NCBI GenBank assembly: GCA_963978905.1
Contig: OZ022260.1
Span: 17,287,725 to 17,351,724, forward strand
Length of the DNA: 64,000 nt
Source of the DNA: Trichostrongylus colubriformis
Taxonomy: Eukaryota > Nematoda > Chromadorea > Rhabditida > Trichostrongylidae
Direction of reading: 5' to 3'
Positions within the stretch are counted from its first letter, which is position 1; every line of letters begins with the position of its first letter. Below are positions 44,507 through 55,646 of this stretch, piece after piece. The notes beneath the pieces were generated by a model. That model had not been told where the DNA came from, searched no databases, and worked only from the letters and a program-made list of their open reading frames with translations. A program made the translations under genes and the position numbers.

Positions 44507-45640
44507 TAGGTAAATAAGTAATAAATAAATGATTATCATAGTGATGCTTTCATGAAGTTCATAGGATATTTTTTTATTAACATGTGGAAGTCCCTGATAA
44601 GTCAATGCCTGTAATGAATAATGCAGCCTTTCCAATACTCTGAAATTTCAGAGAAATGTGTCATCTTTGCAATATCGCCATAGTTGATGTCTTAATCATC
44701 CTTTTCCGGAAAATTCATGAACTATTAGAAAACAATATAAAGAAATCGTTTTGTTTATGGCTCGATTCGCTCCATATAAAAGTTGGTGTGCAGATGCCCG
44801 GTCGCTCGTTTCCAGTAAAGATATAAACCGTGATGGTTCCGCAACAATGCCCAAAGGAAGAAGGAACCATGAAAACACCAGCCATGACGAATTCACTCGT
44901 GCGTAGACCTTTGTGGAATACTCTGCTTTTCTTTGGCCCCCTACTCTTGAAGGTATCGGAGAGAGGGCAAGAAGGAAAGCAAATTGATAGCGTTATTCTT
45001 TGAAAATGAAAAGGTCAGTCAAAAAGAGATACCGTAGCAAAATTTGCTCTGAAGAACAAAAGCCTTTACAACCTTCACCGAGATCTCTTCATGCTTCACT
45101 TCAGCTGCACTGCTTCACGGCTGAGTTGCTGCGAGAGTGGTGAAGGAGAGCGGATGAATTCTTCCCTGCCTTCTTCGGCATGCTAGTCTTCATCCTCATC
45201 CAGATTTGCGTCGATTTTAGCAGCTTGCTATAGTGCTGTAATCTCGCCGCTTCAACGAAAATGACGAATTTGTCCGCATAGTTTTATAGAGCCAATCCAT
45301 AATGACATTTTCGCCGAAAAGCCGATTGGTTGCCGTGGTTATTGCGAGTTTTTTGGCTATCCTTCGAAAATGCCTCTTCTCATCTCTTCGAACGAACGAC
45401 ATCATAACTTTCCGTATCCTCCAATTCTTTACGTTTCTTTAAGCTTGGACTGTCTTTTTCCTTATATACTTTTCTTATTGGAAACACATATTCCTGAATT
45501 AGACCAATACGTTTGCCATTGTGCAGATACAGGGTTATAAGCTTAGGATGTCAGGATAGGATACAGTAAGGAAATTCTGAAATTTTTTGCACAGAGTGCA
45601 CCATAAACCAGGAAAGCATTGTACACATAAACAACACCAC
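44507..45640. other. Intergenic stretch
   Basis: No named gene. Minus frames at 44696-44896 (hydrophobic start, but no ATG) and 45217-45405 are open without motifs. Confidence 0.35.
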
Positions 45641-45643
45641 ATT

Positions 45644-46318
45644 TTATTCGACGCCTGCTGCTTGTTGATCATGGAATTTCTTGAAGTGCTTATAAAACAG
45701 CGCCTTGCTACGTCCTCTATACGACCTGCAGGCGAGTTCCTCGAAGTCACCAAAGGCAGTGGTTTCAATTGGTTGTTGAATATAAAAGGGAAGGGGGAGG
45801 TGCTGAGCAGTGCAAAAGCAGAAAAACAAGCAGTGATTGAAACTTGAAAAAACACGAACCTTATCTTGCCACACATCCTCATCGGTAATCAGCTTCCAAG
45901 CTCCTCCTTCATTGGAGGGCCGTGGCGAGCGGGGCAATGGCCAGGCCAATTCTTGGGCGTTGCTCCGCCACCTCAGCCATCACGGTTGCACACCTTGCAT
46001 CACGCCTTGCATAATGGCCGAGCTACGCCTTTCGAAGACACCACGGATGATGTCTTTGAAACTCCTCTATCCCTGATCAGCCTCCAGATGACAGAAGCTC
46101 CACTCGACAACGCCGCGGCCGCGCTCCTTCGCGCGTGACAACATACGGGACCGGCGGAGCATTTGGTGCTCACGGCGCGATGACCCGATTAACGCACACA
46201 CGTCATATAGCTCAAATGCGGTTGGCAAAAGCTTTATGAGCCCATAATTCCAGGTTCCGCTATGTGTGCAAGGGATCCGCCCGTACTGATGAGCTATTTC
46301 AAAGATTTTTTGAGACAT
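45644..46318 (-). other. Region with consecutive minus-strand open frames, unrecognised
   Basis: Two minus frames lie end to end (46067-46318 and 45644-45949). A possible donor (caagataag|gttcgt) and an acceptor-like cag lie between parts of the second. Peptides such as GGAWKLITDEDVWQDK look protein-like. No family or complete exon chain could be established, so I do not call a gene. Confidence 0.2.
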
Positions 46319-46329
46319 CTCGGTGTCTA

Positions 46330-47390
46330 AATTACTTCTAAAAGGTATTGAAATTGTGCTTCATGTAACACTAGCTGATCACTCGCCGCTGGCGCTGACT
46401 TTCGAATGCTGTAAAAGTCTCCAAAGGTATTCGTAGACGCCTCCAAATCGGATTACTTCTATATCACTGAACATTGTCGCCGCAAAACAAACGTCTTCGT
46501 AGTGAAAGTTATTTCAGGTCGCCCCGTCTCTATGGAAAGACTGCCCTGGTTCTTTCACTATGGTCTCCATTTCGTCGTAGAATGAACGAATTTTGTCTAT
46601 TTCTAAAATAACTGTTGTGATTTGTTGTGGTCAGAAAATTGAACCTGGGTTACTTCTTATGGTAATGCTTCTGAACCCTCCCACTAATCATGATCGAGAT
46701 CATCAAATTTCCTGTACCACAGGATGAAATCTCTGGCTCCCTTAATCCCCATGTACTGCTATTACGACTGTTGAAATTTGGTGCCTTTTCAGTTATAACT
46801 CTATACCAAATACGACCACCTCCTACTTTTTACTTCTGCAACAGCAGTCACTGTTGCCGGATTGTATTTTTGCAGTGTGTCTTATTGCTGATACGACCCC
46901 CTCCCCTGTGAAAATGTTTCAAACCCAGGGCAGCCTGCGGCGGGTGCCTGTGTAATGACCACGGTACCCTGGGCGTGAAGCAAGAAAAACCGACCGACAA
47001 AGAGTGGGACCTAAATCATCAAGTCTATTCACCATCACCGATATTTTATATTTTCGTAATCAGCTGATTTGGCACGTAACGATTTCTTTTTTGTTCGCTT
47101 TTGAGTCTATTAGGTGACCTGTTAAGTCTTTGTTTCTTACTCAACAGTAGATGCAAATTTATACCTGAGGTGGCGCTTCAGAAGACCAACTTGTTATCCT
47201 GTTATATCAAATGCCACGTTCACTTTTCTCTGCGGTCTCAAGTTTCTCGAAAATTGACTTTAAACCGTCTTTTACACTTTAGATTCCCTCCTCGTCGGAG
47301 CCCCTTCACTTCCACTGCCTCTGCCTCTCTTGCAAGTACGACCCCTTTTCGGTATGGGACGTTTGAAGGAGATATGAACCTCCTCTCTTC
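46330..47390. other. Intergenic stretch
   Basis: No gene or bounded repeat supported. Confidence 0.35.
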
Positions 47391-47394
47391 CCAC

Positions 47395-47600
47395 TATATT
47401 TTACGGAACATCAGGAAGGGGCAATTTGGACCTACGATGCTCTCTTGTAGTTCCGCTATTGCTCGCACGACGCCACGTCGAGTGTGAATTCATTGCAGAT
47501 TTTCTATCGTAATCGCGTTTTTTGTATTTCCTCGCTTATTTCTTTCATTGTTCCACTTGTTTGTTTCCGTTTGTTATTTCATGCCTTCGTCATCACCATG
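47395..47600 (+). repeat. SINE-like repeat S, copy 3
   Basis: Contains the shared B-box phrase acgtcgagtgtgaattcatt (47476) and a diverged pyrimidine-rich body ending ttatttcatgcc. It is more decayed than the copies at 28.7 and 38.8 kb. Confidence 0.45.
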
Positions 47601-47786
47601 GCAAACCTATTCCGCCTTCTCTGTCCGCCGTCGGCGGGTAACTGGGCCACTGAGCCGTGCACTTTGAGGTGAAGCGCGCTAGGATCGCAAAAATAGCGCC
47701 CCAAAGACGCATTTTCAACGCGAGTTCCAGATTGTGGCTCCATTCGCACTTCAGAATGGTGCATTGATGCTGGAATCCAACCGCGT

Positions 47787-48331
47787 TCAAGGGCAGCGAC
47801 AGGGAAAATTTGGATGGATCATGAAAAATGTAGTGAATATGTAAGTCGAAGTGCTCAGTTATACCACCCTGAAGGAAAAACGGAAGGAGGCCAAAGACCT
47901 GAGAAATAGGCCCCCTTCTCACCGCTGATTTTCGACGCGGGCCTTTCCGTCAAGAGGAAGGTAGTTTGAACGAATTTTTAAAGGGCATATTGCCAAGTCG
48001 TAAGCACGAAGTGATGTTCGGGAATACGACAGCATCTATTTTCTGGACCAAGCTTCAAGCTCAAACTGAGAAAGCGCCGTAAAACTTCAACCCTGTCGCA
48101 TCTCCTTTGCCACTCCCACCAGAGCCAGTCAGGAATCACGTCGCCTGGAGAAAAAGTCTGTAATTCAAAGGCGTCAGCTGTTTACCGTTACACCATTTCT
48201 ACAGCTCGGGGGCGCGCTTTTCGACGCGGTTTCGCCATGGATAGGCTTCTTAGGCCCCTAGTTTCTATGTGACTGACTTCTCTTGGGATTTTTCGATGAC
48301 AACATTACCCCTGATGTTGTCTTCAAAGGAA
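47787..48331. mobile_element. TTAA-family MITE PT2 (about 545 bp)
   Basis: Aligns over its whole length with PT3 at 51274 (shared gagaaataggcccccttctc-like, cagctcgggggcgcgc and ctgagaaagcg blocks). The tips agggcagcgacaggg and cccctgatgttgtct correspond to the PT3 tips. The flanking four bases are TTCA rather than TTAA, probably by mutation. Confidence 0.65.
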
Positions 48332-48399
48332 CCAGACGGGGGTTCGAAGAAAGAGGAAGTTGCACAGAACTGATCATTTTGTAACGAACATTCAAAGTT

Positions 48400-49672
48400 G
48401 ACTTGACTTACTTGACTTAATCGGCTGGCAAGTTGCCTGACGCGGTCATGCCGCATCTTCGCCGAGGTGTGTTGTCCATGAGCAGAGCTGAGCCCATCGA
48501 TCACGATCTTCAGCGATAGGTCGAATGGAATCCACCCACATGTCGCTGTTCCATAACCTGCGAAACGAAATGTCTCGCTTAAACTGCCGATCAACGCCAA
48601 GCATCCTCAGGTCTTCCTTCACCACATCTGTCCGGAATCTCCGCTTGCGGCCGGGCGGCCTCCTCCAACTGGTATCCGGAAGCATCCTCAGGGAAAGTTG
48701 AACAAGGCGATCCGATTGTCTCCTCAAAAGGTGACCCAGGAAGCGTAGACGATTCTGCGTGACTACTTCCGATGGAGGGGAGAGATGTTGCTGTTTTCCA
48801 CGACTCATCCTCCGGTATACCAAATCCACTTCCGCATAAAGTTCTTCGTTGTGGCATACCCTTGGCCAGAAGTAGCCTAGCATTCGTCTGAGAAGTTTTC
48901 TTTCTGTGCAGTCGAGTTTTTCCATTACCGTGGACGGCGCTGCCCATGTCTCCGCCCCGTACATCATGATGGGTCGAATGGCGGACAGGTACACGCGCAG
49001 CTTGACTTCATTGGCAATAGGAGTCGACCACAGACACCTGTATAAGGAGTTGAACGCCGATACGGCTTTAACGCAGCGCTGCTGAATATCCCTTTCACAG
49101 CTGCCGTTGTTCTTCAGCATACAGCCCAGATAACAGAACTCCTCTACAAGTTCTACTGGTTGCCCATCCACCTTGACTCCTGCTGTAGGTTTAACTGAAA
49201 TCCACATTTGTTTGCATTTGTCAGGGCGAAGGCGTAATCCATAGGCTGCAGCTAGTTTTGACACAAGGTTAACGACACGCTGCAACTTCGCATTGCTCTC
49301 CGCAAATATAACGACATCGTCGGCGTACTCGTGATCGAGCAAGGAACGTCCTGATGGCGAGAGGACGACGTCTGCAGCATGTCGCTCCGTCACTCTTCGC
49401 ATGATATCGTCAACGGCGAAGTTGAAAAGGAACGGTCCAGCTACTGCTCCTTGCCTTACTCCAGTTTTAACCTCGAACGGCGCCGTACATCCGGAAGGTG
49501 TGCGAACTGCTGCCGTTGTTTGTCGATTCATGTCGTCAATTAGGCGAACAAATTTTCCAGAAACTCCATCGGCTCGTAGTGCATTGAGAAGACGGCCTCG
49601 GTGTGGAGAGTCGAAAGCAGCCTCGAAGTCCAAGAAGGCTAGCTGCATTGACTTCGAGTACCGCTGCCACAC
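48400..49672 (-). mobile_element. 5'-truncated RTE-type LINE (1273 bp)
   Basis: The insertion is flanked by the 9-bp direct repeat ttcaaagtt (48391-48399 and 49673-49681). Its 3' end, on the minus strand, finishes with short tandem (AAGTCAAGT) units instead of poly(A), as RTE-group LINEs often do. It lacks the endonuclease and the start of the reverse transcriptase, the usual result of incomplete target-primed reverse transcription. The remaining frame is intact, so the insertion is fairly young. Confidence 0.85.
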
Positions 49673-49714
49673 TTCAAAGTTAGAAGCAATAATCAATGAA
49701 AAATCCGGATTCAA
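48446..49714 (-). CDS. RTE-type LINE reverse transcriptase (truncated, open frame)
   Basis: A 422-codon minus frame. Residues 25-35 contain LAFLDFEAAFD (catalytic Asp 29). Residues 85-89 are GVRQG, and YADD at 130-133 holds the two catalytic aspartates. The C-terminal third contains ERKLLRRMLGYFWP, RLRFLGHLLRR and RDRWAQLCSW, typical of RTE C-termini. It ends TGA at 48446. The first 14 residues come from the flanking repeat and target duplication, so true LINE coding starts at residue 15 (49672). The protein would copy RNA into DNA at the target, but without an endonuclease domain this copy is not autonomous. Confidence 0.85.
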   Translation of the reverse strand: MNPDFSLIIASNFEVWQRYSKSMQLAFLDFEAAFDSPHRGRLLNALRADGVSGKFVRLIDDMNRQTTAAVRTPSGCTAPFEVKTGVRQGAVAGPFLFNFAVDDIMRRVTERHAADVVLSPSGRSLLDHEYADDVVIFAESNAKLQRVVNLVSKLAAAYGLRLRPDKCKQMWISVKPTAGVKVDGQPVELVEEFCYLGCMLKNNGSCERDIQQRCVKAVSAFNSLYRCLWSTPIANEVKLRVYLSAIRPIMMYGAETWAAPSTVMEKLDCTERKLLRRMLGYFWPRVCHNEELYAEVDLVYRRMSRGKQQHLSPPSEVVTQNRLRFLGHLLRRQSDRLVQLSLRMLPDTSWRRPPGRKRRFRTDVVKEDLRMLGVDRQFKRDISFRRLWNSDMWVDSIRPIAEDRDRWAQLCSWTTHLGEDAA

Positions 49715-49754
49715 AAGCGCGGCGCTGTCTGTGGAGATGTCCTTTGTTGTCTCG

Positions 49755-49880
49755 TAGAGTGTATTTCATTCACTGGTTATGATGTGAAATGAGTGAAACA
49801 ACACACGCAACAAACAACTAAAACAATTAAGAGAACAATAAACGAAAGCGTAAGAAAAAAGTGTGAATACTACTAAAACC
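49755..49880 (-). repeat. SINE-like repeat S, copy 4 (inverted)
   Basis: The minus strand reads the S body and tail: ttgttgcgtgtgttgtttca, then catttcacatcataaccagt and gaatgaaatacactctacga. The order is as in copy 1. Confidence 0.5.
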
Positions 49881-50775
49881 TAATTAACTCTTTTTTGACG
49901 TCTTAATAAGGTGCCGTGTGCGCAATGCGGCCACCGTCCTCCCATACTGTAAACCAAAATTGCCCTTACGAAAAAGTTCGGCGTCGTTCATTAACCTGTG
50001 TTTCTCTTGATTATTGTGCTAAATGTTTTCAGATAGCAATTTCTTCTAGTCTTCCACATTTGTTCACTGGAATCTTCGATCTTGTATATGTTCTTATCTC
50101 AACGTTTCTGACATTTATCTTTTCACCTATTTTCAATAAAACATGCAGTTTCTCCCCGCGAGCAGACTGCTAGTTTGTGTGCCTGAAGAAAATTCGGCAT
50201 GAACATAGTAAGCTCATGGAGAGCTTCGGCTCATAGAGCCCACGGAAGGGCCATACAGTTTCCATTACGCATTGCCTCGTACCCCCAGCACGTCTTGATT
50301 TCTCTGACATGCATATCTATCGAGCCGGCGAGAGCGCATAGTTTGAGGACAACAGTCGTCTCATCAACTTGTGGTGGTAATCCTCCAAAGGTTGGACTCT
50401 ATGTTAAAGAAGGTGTGTGGAAAGTGATCTGACTGTAGACGACGGAAGAAAAGCAATTCAAACATTCATAAACCTTTACGACACCTTAGAGACACAGCTT
50501 ACGATAATTTTCGTACCTCGTCGCGCTCCATAAAGACTCTCGGTATGTTGAAGAACACATAAGTGAAGAAAGAGCTAAGGGAAACTTTCAAAACCCTTGA
50601 AAATAACGTGTTCCTGACATTTGACTCTGCGAGTTTTCAGTCTAGAAGCAAGCATTTCGGCAAGTTTTCACGTGATAATATCATTCGATATTGTTGGTTT
50701 TACTATGGGAATTCTCCCATTCCTATCTTAGCGCAGTCGATATCAAGCCTCTCATCCACGTAGGTGTCACCGCTA
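49881..50775. other. Intergenic stretch
   Basis: No gene or bounded repeat supported; short frames only. Confidence 0.35.
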
Positions 50776-50871
50776 CCTCGCTGCCCAAACCATAGATGGG
50801 TGTAGGCTATCTTGAGACGGTGGTCGCCGTCTCAAGATAGCCTACACCCATCTATGGTTTGGGCAGCGAGG
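50776..50871. repeat. Perfect 45-bp inverted repeat with 6-base loop
   Basis: The left arm 50776-50820 (cctcgctgcccaaaccatag...) and right arm 50827-50871 (...ctatggtttgggcagcgagg) are exact reverse complements over all 45 positions. They are separated by tggtcg. Perfect pairing over this length implies recent origin or ongoing constraint, since every other inverted repeat here has mismatches. It could be a young palindromic insertion or a transcribed hairpin feeding small RNAs. No clear target duplication. Confidence 0.95.
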
Positions 50872-51109
50872 GCTCTTTACGCGTTTAGCACTCACCCTCA
50901 CGCGACGGTGATGGCACATGCTTTGCTGTGGTGGAAGGACCTATCTGCTCGTGGGTAAAACCAAAATACTTATGTTATCGTGAGCTGTGCCTTTAAGAGT
51001 AAGGAGAAAATGAGAGCCAGGAAGGACGTGTCTACTGCAAATGAACGTTCTAGTTCAGAAGAGATGACTGTGGCAAAACTCGCTCAAAAAAGCACGCTTC
51101 GGAGACTTC

Positions 51110-51270
51110 GGGGTGTGTGCTCTTATGTCAGAATTTCGCACCACGACGAGATGTATGCCACGCGGAGTGTGCGAGTTATTCGCCCCGCTGGAGTTGGGTC
51201 TTATCGTTAGATCGATTACACGGTACTACTGCAAAGTTGACTTGTAATCGCTTTAGGGCCTAACAACACG
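51110..51270. repeat. Dispersed repeat R, copy 3
   Basis: Matches 43385-43560, sharing tttcgcaccacgacgag and ttgacttgtaatc..tttggg-like phrases. It ends directly before the TTAA MITE PT3. Confidence 0.6.
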
Positions 51271-51273
51271 GCT

Positions 51274-51794
51274 CCTTTAAAGGCAGTGTCTGGGGAAATT
51301 CGGCAGCAAAGTAAGAGAAGCAGTGAATGTGAAAGTCGAGATGCCTAGTAACAGGATAGTGATGAAAAAACGGATGGAAATGGCCAAAAATCCGAGAAAT
51401 AGGACTGCTCCCCACCGTTGTTCCTCGATGTGGAGCATTACCGTGAAGAGGCGGGTGGCCCGGACGAATGTTCCATTGGTGTGTTGCCATGTTGTAAACA
51501 CGAAGAGATGTTCGAGAATGAGTGAGCATCCCTTTTCTGGAGTGCGCTTCAAGCCAAAACTGAGAAAGCGGGCCGCGATACGTTCTATTCCCACCCCAGC
51601 CAATCAGTCGCTAGGAGGCGGACCGAGCACAGTAAGGCGGCTCGAGCAGAAAAGGCCGCCTCTGTCACAGCTCGGGGGCGCGCCCTTCGTGGGGGATTCC
51701 GCCGCAAATAGGCTTTCCAAACCCGTAGTTTTTGAGTGAATGACTCCTCTCAAAAATTCTCATCACCCACTTTACCCCTAACACTGTCTTTAAC
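51274..51794. mobile_element. TTAA-flanked MITE PT3 (about 515 bp)
   Basis: Tips aggcagtgtctgggg and the inverse of agacagtgttagggg lie directly inside TTAA on each side. Related over its length to PT2 and by tips to PT1. Frames on both strands (51277-51603, 51323-51739) overlie the repeat and are not genes. A piggyBac-type origin is inferred from TTAA. Confidence 0.75.
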
Positions 51795-51799
51795 CCTTC

Positions 51800-53085
51800 C
51801 GCATCGATTTGCTTGCGACACGTCGCGGTTCGAAATCCTGACAAGTGTATACATACCTTTATCGGACTTTATCGCGATATCGCGTCGCATCCGCCGGCGG
51901 GCTGCTGCGAGGGCGGGGCAATATCTGTGGCTGAATGATCCCGTGTAGCTCATAGAAATGCACAAATTATTCACTGATTCGGCATCGCGACCGATCTTGC
52001 CAAAAGAACTATAAGTCGTTCCATGACCACAAATCTCATCTTCTTTGTAAATCTTTTCTCCCGTTACTTTCATTCTTTCTTTGATTTTTTTGTTCTCTTC
52101 GTGTAATCAAGTAATCTCATCGTTTGCTGCTGTTGCAATGAGCTTATCAAAATGCCATGTCGGCTGTCAAACCGGTTATGACCTTGCAAATGGAATTTTT
52201 GGTGGAATTCCGTGAGTGCACTCGTCCTCAGATAACATCCTTCAGCGCTTAATTTTTGACATTTTGCAATCCCATGGTTCATAGTATTGTCGTTTCTCCA
52301 TAGCTTTCCGCGATCGACCTACCAACACAATGTGTAGCTCTATTGTCGCCAGCTTATCAGGTTGTGGATATGCGCAGCGAGTCTCCAAAAGTGATCGATC
52401 ACAGACACCCTGTCTCTAGTTCCATCCATTTTTCGTGACTCCCAAGGCATTTACGCCAGTCATTAGTGCGGCTCGACGTCACCACGGGTTTCAAAGCTGT
52501 TGCTATCCCATTTCGAGAGAAATGAATAGAACATGCCTATCACTTCTCACCTTTCGGACCATACCCAGTCACTCTACAATCTACTACATCTTTAGAAAAC
52601 TCTCCGGTATAAAGACTCCTGATGAAAACCTTTTTTTTTCAAATCTATCCTTCTCATATCCGCTTGTGTGATGACCACACCTAATTGTATGAGCTGAGCG
52701 CTCACCATACTTCGATTGTTTCACCTCATGAAAACTAGCAAACCACAATTTTCGTTACATCAGCAAATGGGTGTGCATCAGACGTATGCACGAAATATCT
52801 CGCCTCCCATGGAGACTCTTAGACTCTCATAAATTACTCTCCATAGATACATATTCGTTCCGTTTTATTAGGCTATTAAAAGTTTAAATCAGACTTGCCT
52901 TACTGGTTCTTCTTCATTTCTGGCTCATTGTTCGACTTTCCAGTTGTAGTCGGTTCCTATTGGTTTTGTGAACTTCCACTAATATCTGATATTTCTGCAA
53001 TTTCTATTTGTCCCATCTTCATTCCACGCTTTCTACTCCCTGAGCTGTAATTCTTGTCGAAAGCGAAAACAATCAAAGAGCTCGA
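51800..53085. other. Intergenic stretch
   Basis: No gene or bounded element supported. Confidence 0.35.
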
Positions 53086-53089
53086 GAGG

Positions 53090-53290
53090 GGCAGTTTTGG
53101 CCCACGGTAAGGCCTACCGTAACGCTTGCAATCGGTTAGATTGCACATATTACACACGCGACACCTAGCTGAGACGTCGAGTGTGAATTCACTGTTTCGT
53201 TTTATCACTAACTCCTTTTTCCGTACCCTTTCGGCTATTCTCTCATTTATTGTTTCACTTGATTGCATCTGTTTGTTGTTTCACTTATTT
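53090..53290 (+). repeat. SINE-like repeat S, copy 5
   Basis: Head ttggcccacggtaaggcc (A-box-like) and cgtaacgcttgca, B-box-like acgtcgagtgtgaattcact, body ttgtttcacttgattgcatc. Head and body order equals copy 2, which fixes the 5' limit of the family near here. Confidence 0.6.
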
Positions 53291-53299
53291 GCGAGGAAG

Positions 53300-54129
53300 G
53301 GTCTGTGAAGGGCCAATCATGACTTGGACCCTCCTCCAGTGCGGAGGTTATGAACGGGAAGGACCGAAAGGTGATCCTAATTTTCGCGTTTTCGGCCCTT
53401 TCATCCAGTTCTTTCCTTGCTATTGCACTACTTTCTGCTTCGGCTTTCACATACCGCGATCAACGACCCTTTCCGGTGTCTTTGAATACATTAGGCTTAC
53501 TGCCTAAAATTCTCAATGAGGGGGGACTTTCACCTTCATTTTTGCTTTCTGTGATCGCGACAGTCATTTTATAGAGAGATTAGGCGTTGTCCGTGACGAC
53601 ACTTGCTCGTTGAGACATTTCTGGGGCAGTTCGAATAGGGGAACGACTAAATATGGTCACAGAAGCGGTGCTTGTTCACCGCCTAACACTGAGGCCTCTG
53701 GAAAGTCCATACCCAGCAGAACACACTTTCTCACGTGCTCTCAGTGTAATGGAAGTAGCCCTAAGTCTTCTCAGTTTTTGCCAGCGAATATTCGCCCGTT
53801 ACTGGCGTTACGTTTCTCCCCGTTCCCAATCGGTTTAGTTGATCGTCCCAATAAACGTGTTCGATTTCAATATGTTTTCCTGTTTACCTGCGATAAGGAC
53901 TCGGGAGAGTCTGTACACTTGCTAATACTTTTGCACTCCTGCTAGGAATCAGTGAACGTTTTCAGTAGAACAAAAAAAGGCAAAAAAGTGGAAGAGTATG
54001 GAGGTGCATAGGGCAGTTCATGTAATGCCAGGATTCAAAAATGAATCAAAGCTGCTCGATTCATAGGCAATCCACTTGCGCAAATGTTCATTTTTTAAAA
54101 TGGCTTTTTCCGTAAATGTTCAAGGGATG
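53300..54129. other. Intergenic stretch
   Basis: Overlapping frames on both strands without motifs. Nothing supportable. Confidence 0.35.
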
Positions 54130-54131
54130 TA

Positions 54132-55030
54132 TTAGGTTGATTCATAATAAATCGGACAAATTGACCAATTTTAATCATTGTCGTACAACTTTTTTACGAC
54201 AACAGGGATTCACTTGAAATATACTCCATCTTTATCGATGACCTTCTGCCACGGTATAGGCAGATCATGGATGCCCTTGCTCCAGAAGACCGGAAGCTGG
54301 AGCTCGAAGAAGTTGCCGAGTGCCGCCTTGACCTCGTCGCGAGTTTTGAAGTCTTGGCCGTCCAGGTGGCGTTGGCTGTGGGAGAAAAGGTGGAAATCTG
54401 AAGGGGCCAGGTCTGGGGAGTACGGTGGGTATAGAAGTACGGTCCAACTGTACGACAGCAGCTCGGCCTTGGTGGATCTTGCGAAGTGCGGTCTGTGGAA
54501 ATAGACACGTTGTCGTGCTGGAAGTAGACATGTGACCGCCGCCGTAGCGAACTTTGGACATTGGCCTTCAATTCTCGTAATTGACGAACGTAGACGTCGG
54601 CGGATACTGTGGTACCTTCATCGAGCAGCTCCCAGTACTCTACGCCGTGTACGCTCCACCAACCGCGGTTTTCGTCTTCGATGGAATAGTCGCCTGACGC
54701 AAACTTCGAATGCTACAACTACAGTGTACTTCTGCCGGGGACATGCTCCTTGTGAACTTCTATCAGACGTCTGCCGATATCCGCGGGTTCCTGGCCAGAT
54801 AGCGATATAAATAGTATGACGTTGCGGATGTGGTCTCTGGACCGCTTGAAATCGTGCGGCATTGTGGCGGAATGAATTTACTTTGGAGTGATTATTTTGT
54901 GGTACTTTGAAGAGCTTTTCATACTCATTCCAATGGTACCTCGCGCGTCCATTTTCGTTAATTCGTTACTGAGTTATGATCTCTAGAAATCATCACTACC
55001 ATTTGTCCGATTTATTATGAATCAACCTAA
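54132..55030 (-). mobile_element. Internally deleted mariner (899 bp), minus strand
   Basis: The ends ttaggttgattcataataaa and its exact inverse over about 29 bases are flanked by TA (54130-54131 and 55031-55032). At 899 bp it is about 350 bp shorter than a full mariner. The transposase reads on the minus strand with a gap and frameshifts. The exact match of the ends suggests mobility well after loss of coding capacity. Confidence 0.9.
54182..54863 (-). pseudogene. Mariner transposase, deleted and frameshifted
   Basis: The minus frames give, in order: an N-terminal helix-turn-helix beginning HDFKRSRDHIRNVILF; a catalytic segment WWSVHGVEYWELLDEGTTVS; a QHDNV (second Asp); and, after a frame change, SPDLAPSDFHLFS followed by the C-terminal VIDKDGVYFK. 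The second DNA-binding region, linker and first catalytic Asp region are missing between the first two blocks. It therefore cannot encode an active enzyme. Confidence 0.8.
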
Positions 55031-55234
55031 TAGAAACATGGGAACTAATAGAATGGATTATATGGGGCTCTATTAAGGTGAGCTAAGCTATCCATACTGT
55101 ACAGCCATATCCTTGAGCGTCGTGCTAGATTCCAGCCGGTTTCGCACATCTCCGAGACGTACATACATCGGCCAAAGGGAAGTCCACTCAAAGGTACACC
55201 ACGCGATAATCAAATTAGTGCTTACTTTCTTGGG

Positions 55235-55610
55235 GCAGGAAGGTCTTCGGATAACTGCACAGGCTGCCCCTTTGATGCGGCTGCATGGTGTACCGTCACG
55301 GTGTTGTGCCTGCTTGAACACAACCAAGCCAGGCCCACCTAATCCAATCACGTCTGACCTTAGAATTTCCAACGTGGAGGCTCCCTTCATCATCGAAATG
55401 ACTGTTTCATTCAACTATCTTATCTTATCGCAAGTTTCCTTTTCCAGTGAACGCCACCTTCAAAATTTATTTGTCAAAGCCAGATGTGATTTGGTTGGGT
55501 GGGCGTGGCGTGGTTGTGTTCGAGCAGGAACAACATCGTGAGGGTTCACCGCGCAGCCGCAACAAAGGTGCAGCCTAAGCAGTTATACCAGGGTCTACTT
55601 GTCCAAGATA
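55235..55610. repeat. Fold-back repeat with GCGGCTGC-containing arms
   Basis: About 55235-55370 and 55480-55610 are inverse copies: ggataactgcacaggctgcc against its inverse near 55570-55585, and gtgcctgcttgaacacaacc against its inverse near 55513-55530. Related single copies lie at 37005-37140 and about 1740-1850. Confidence 0.6.
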
Positions 55611-55646
55611 GTAAGCCAGCAATCTGATTATCGCGTGTGTGCCTCT

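Larger units (their letters stand above)
48331..49760. repeat. Dispersed repeat Q, copy 1, split by the LINE
   Basis: The pieces 48331-48399 and 49682-49750 together align with an uninterrupted copy at 61197-61410 (tgatcattttgtaacgaaca on one side, ccggattcaaragcgcgrcg on the other). The LINE lies between them. Confidence 0.75.

Noticed and set aside
45587..46138. Overlapping frames on both strands suggesting a gene
   Set aside because: No family match and no consistent exon chain; kept only as an uncertain region.
48591..48947. 118-codon minus frame
   Set aside because: Shadow of the reverse transcriptase in another frame.
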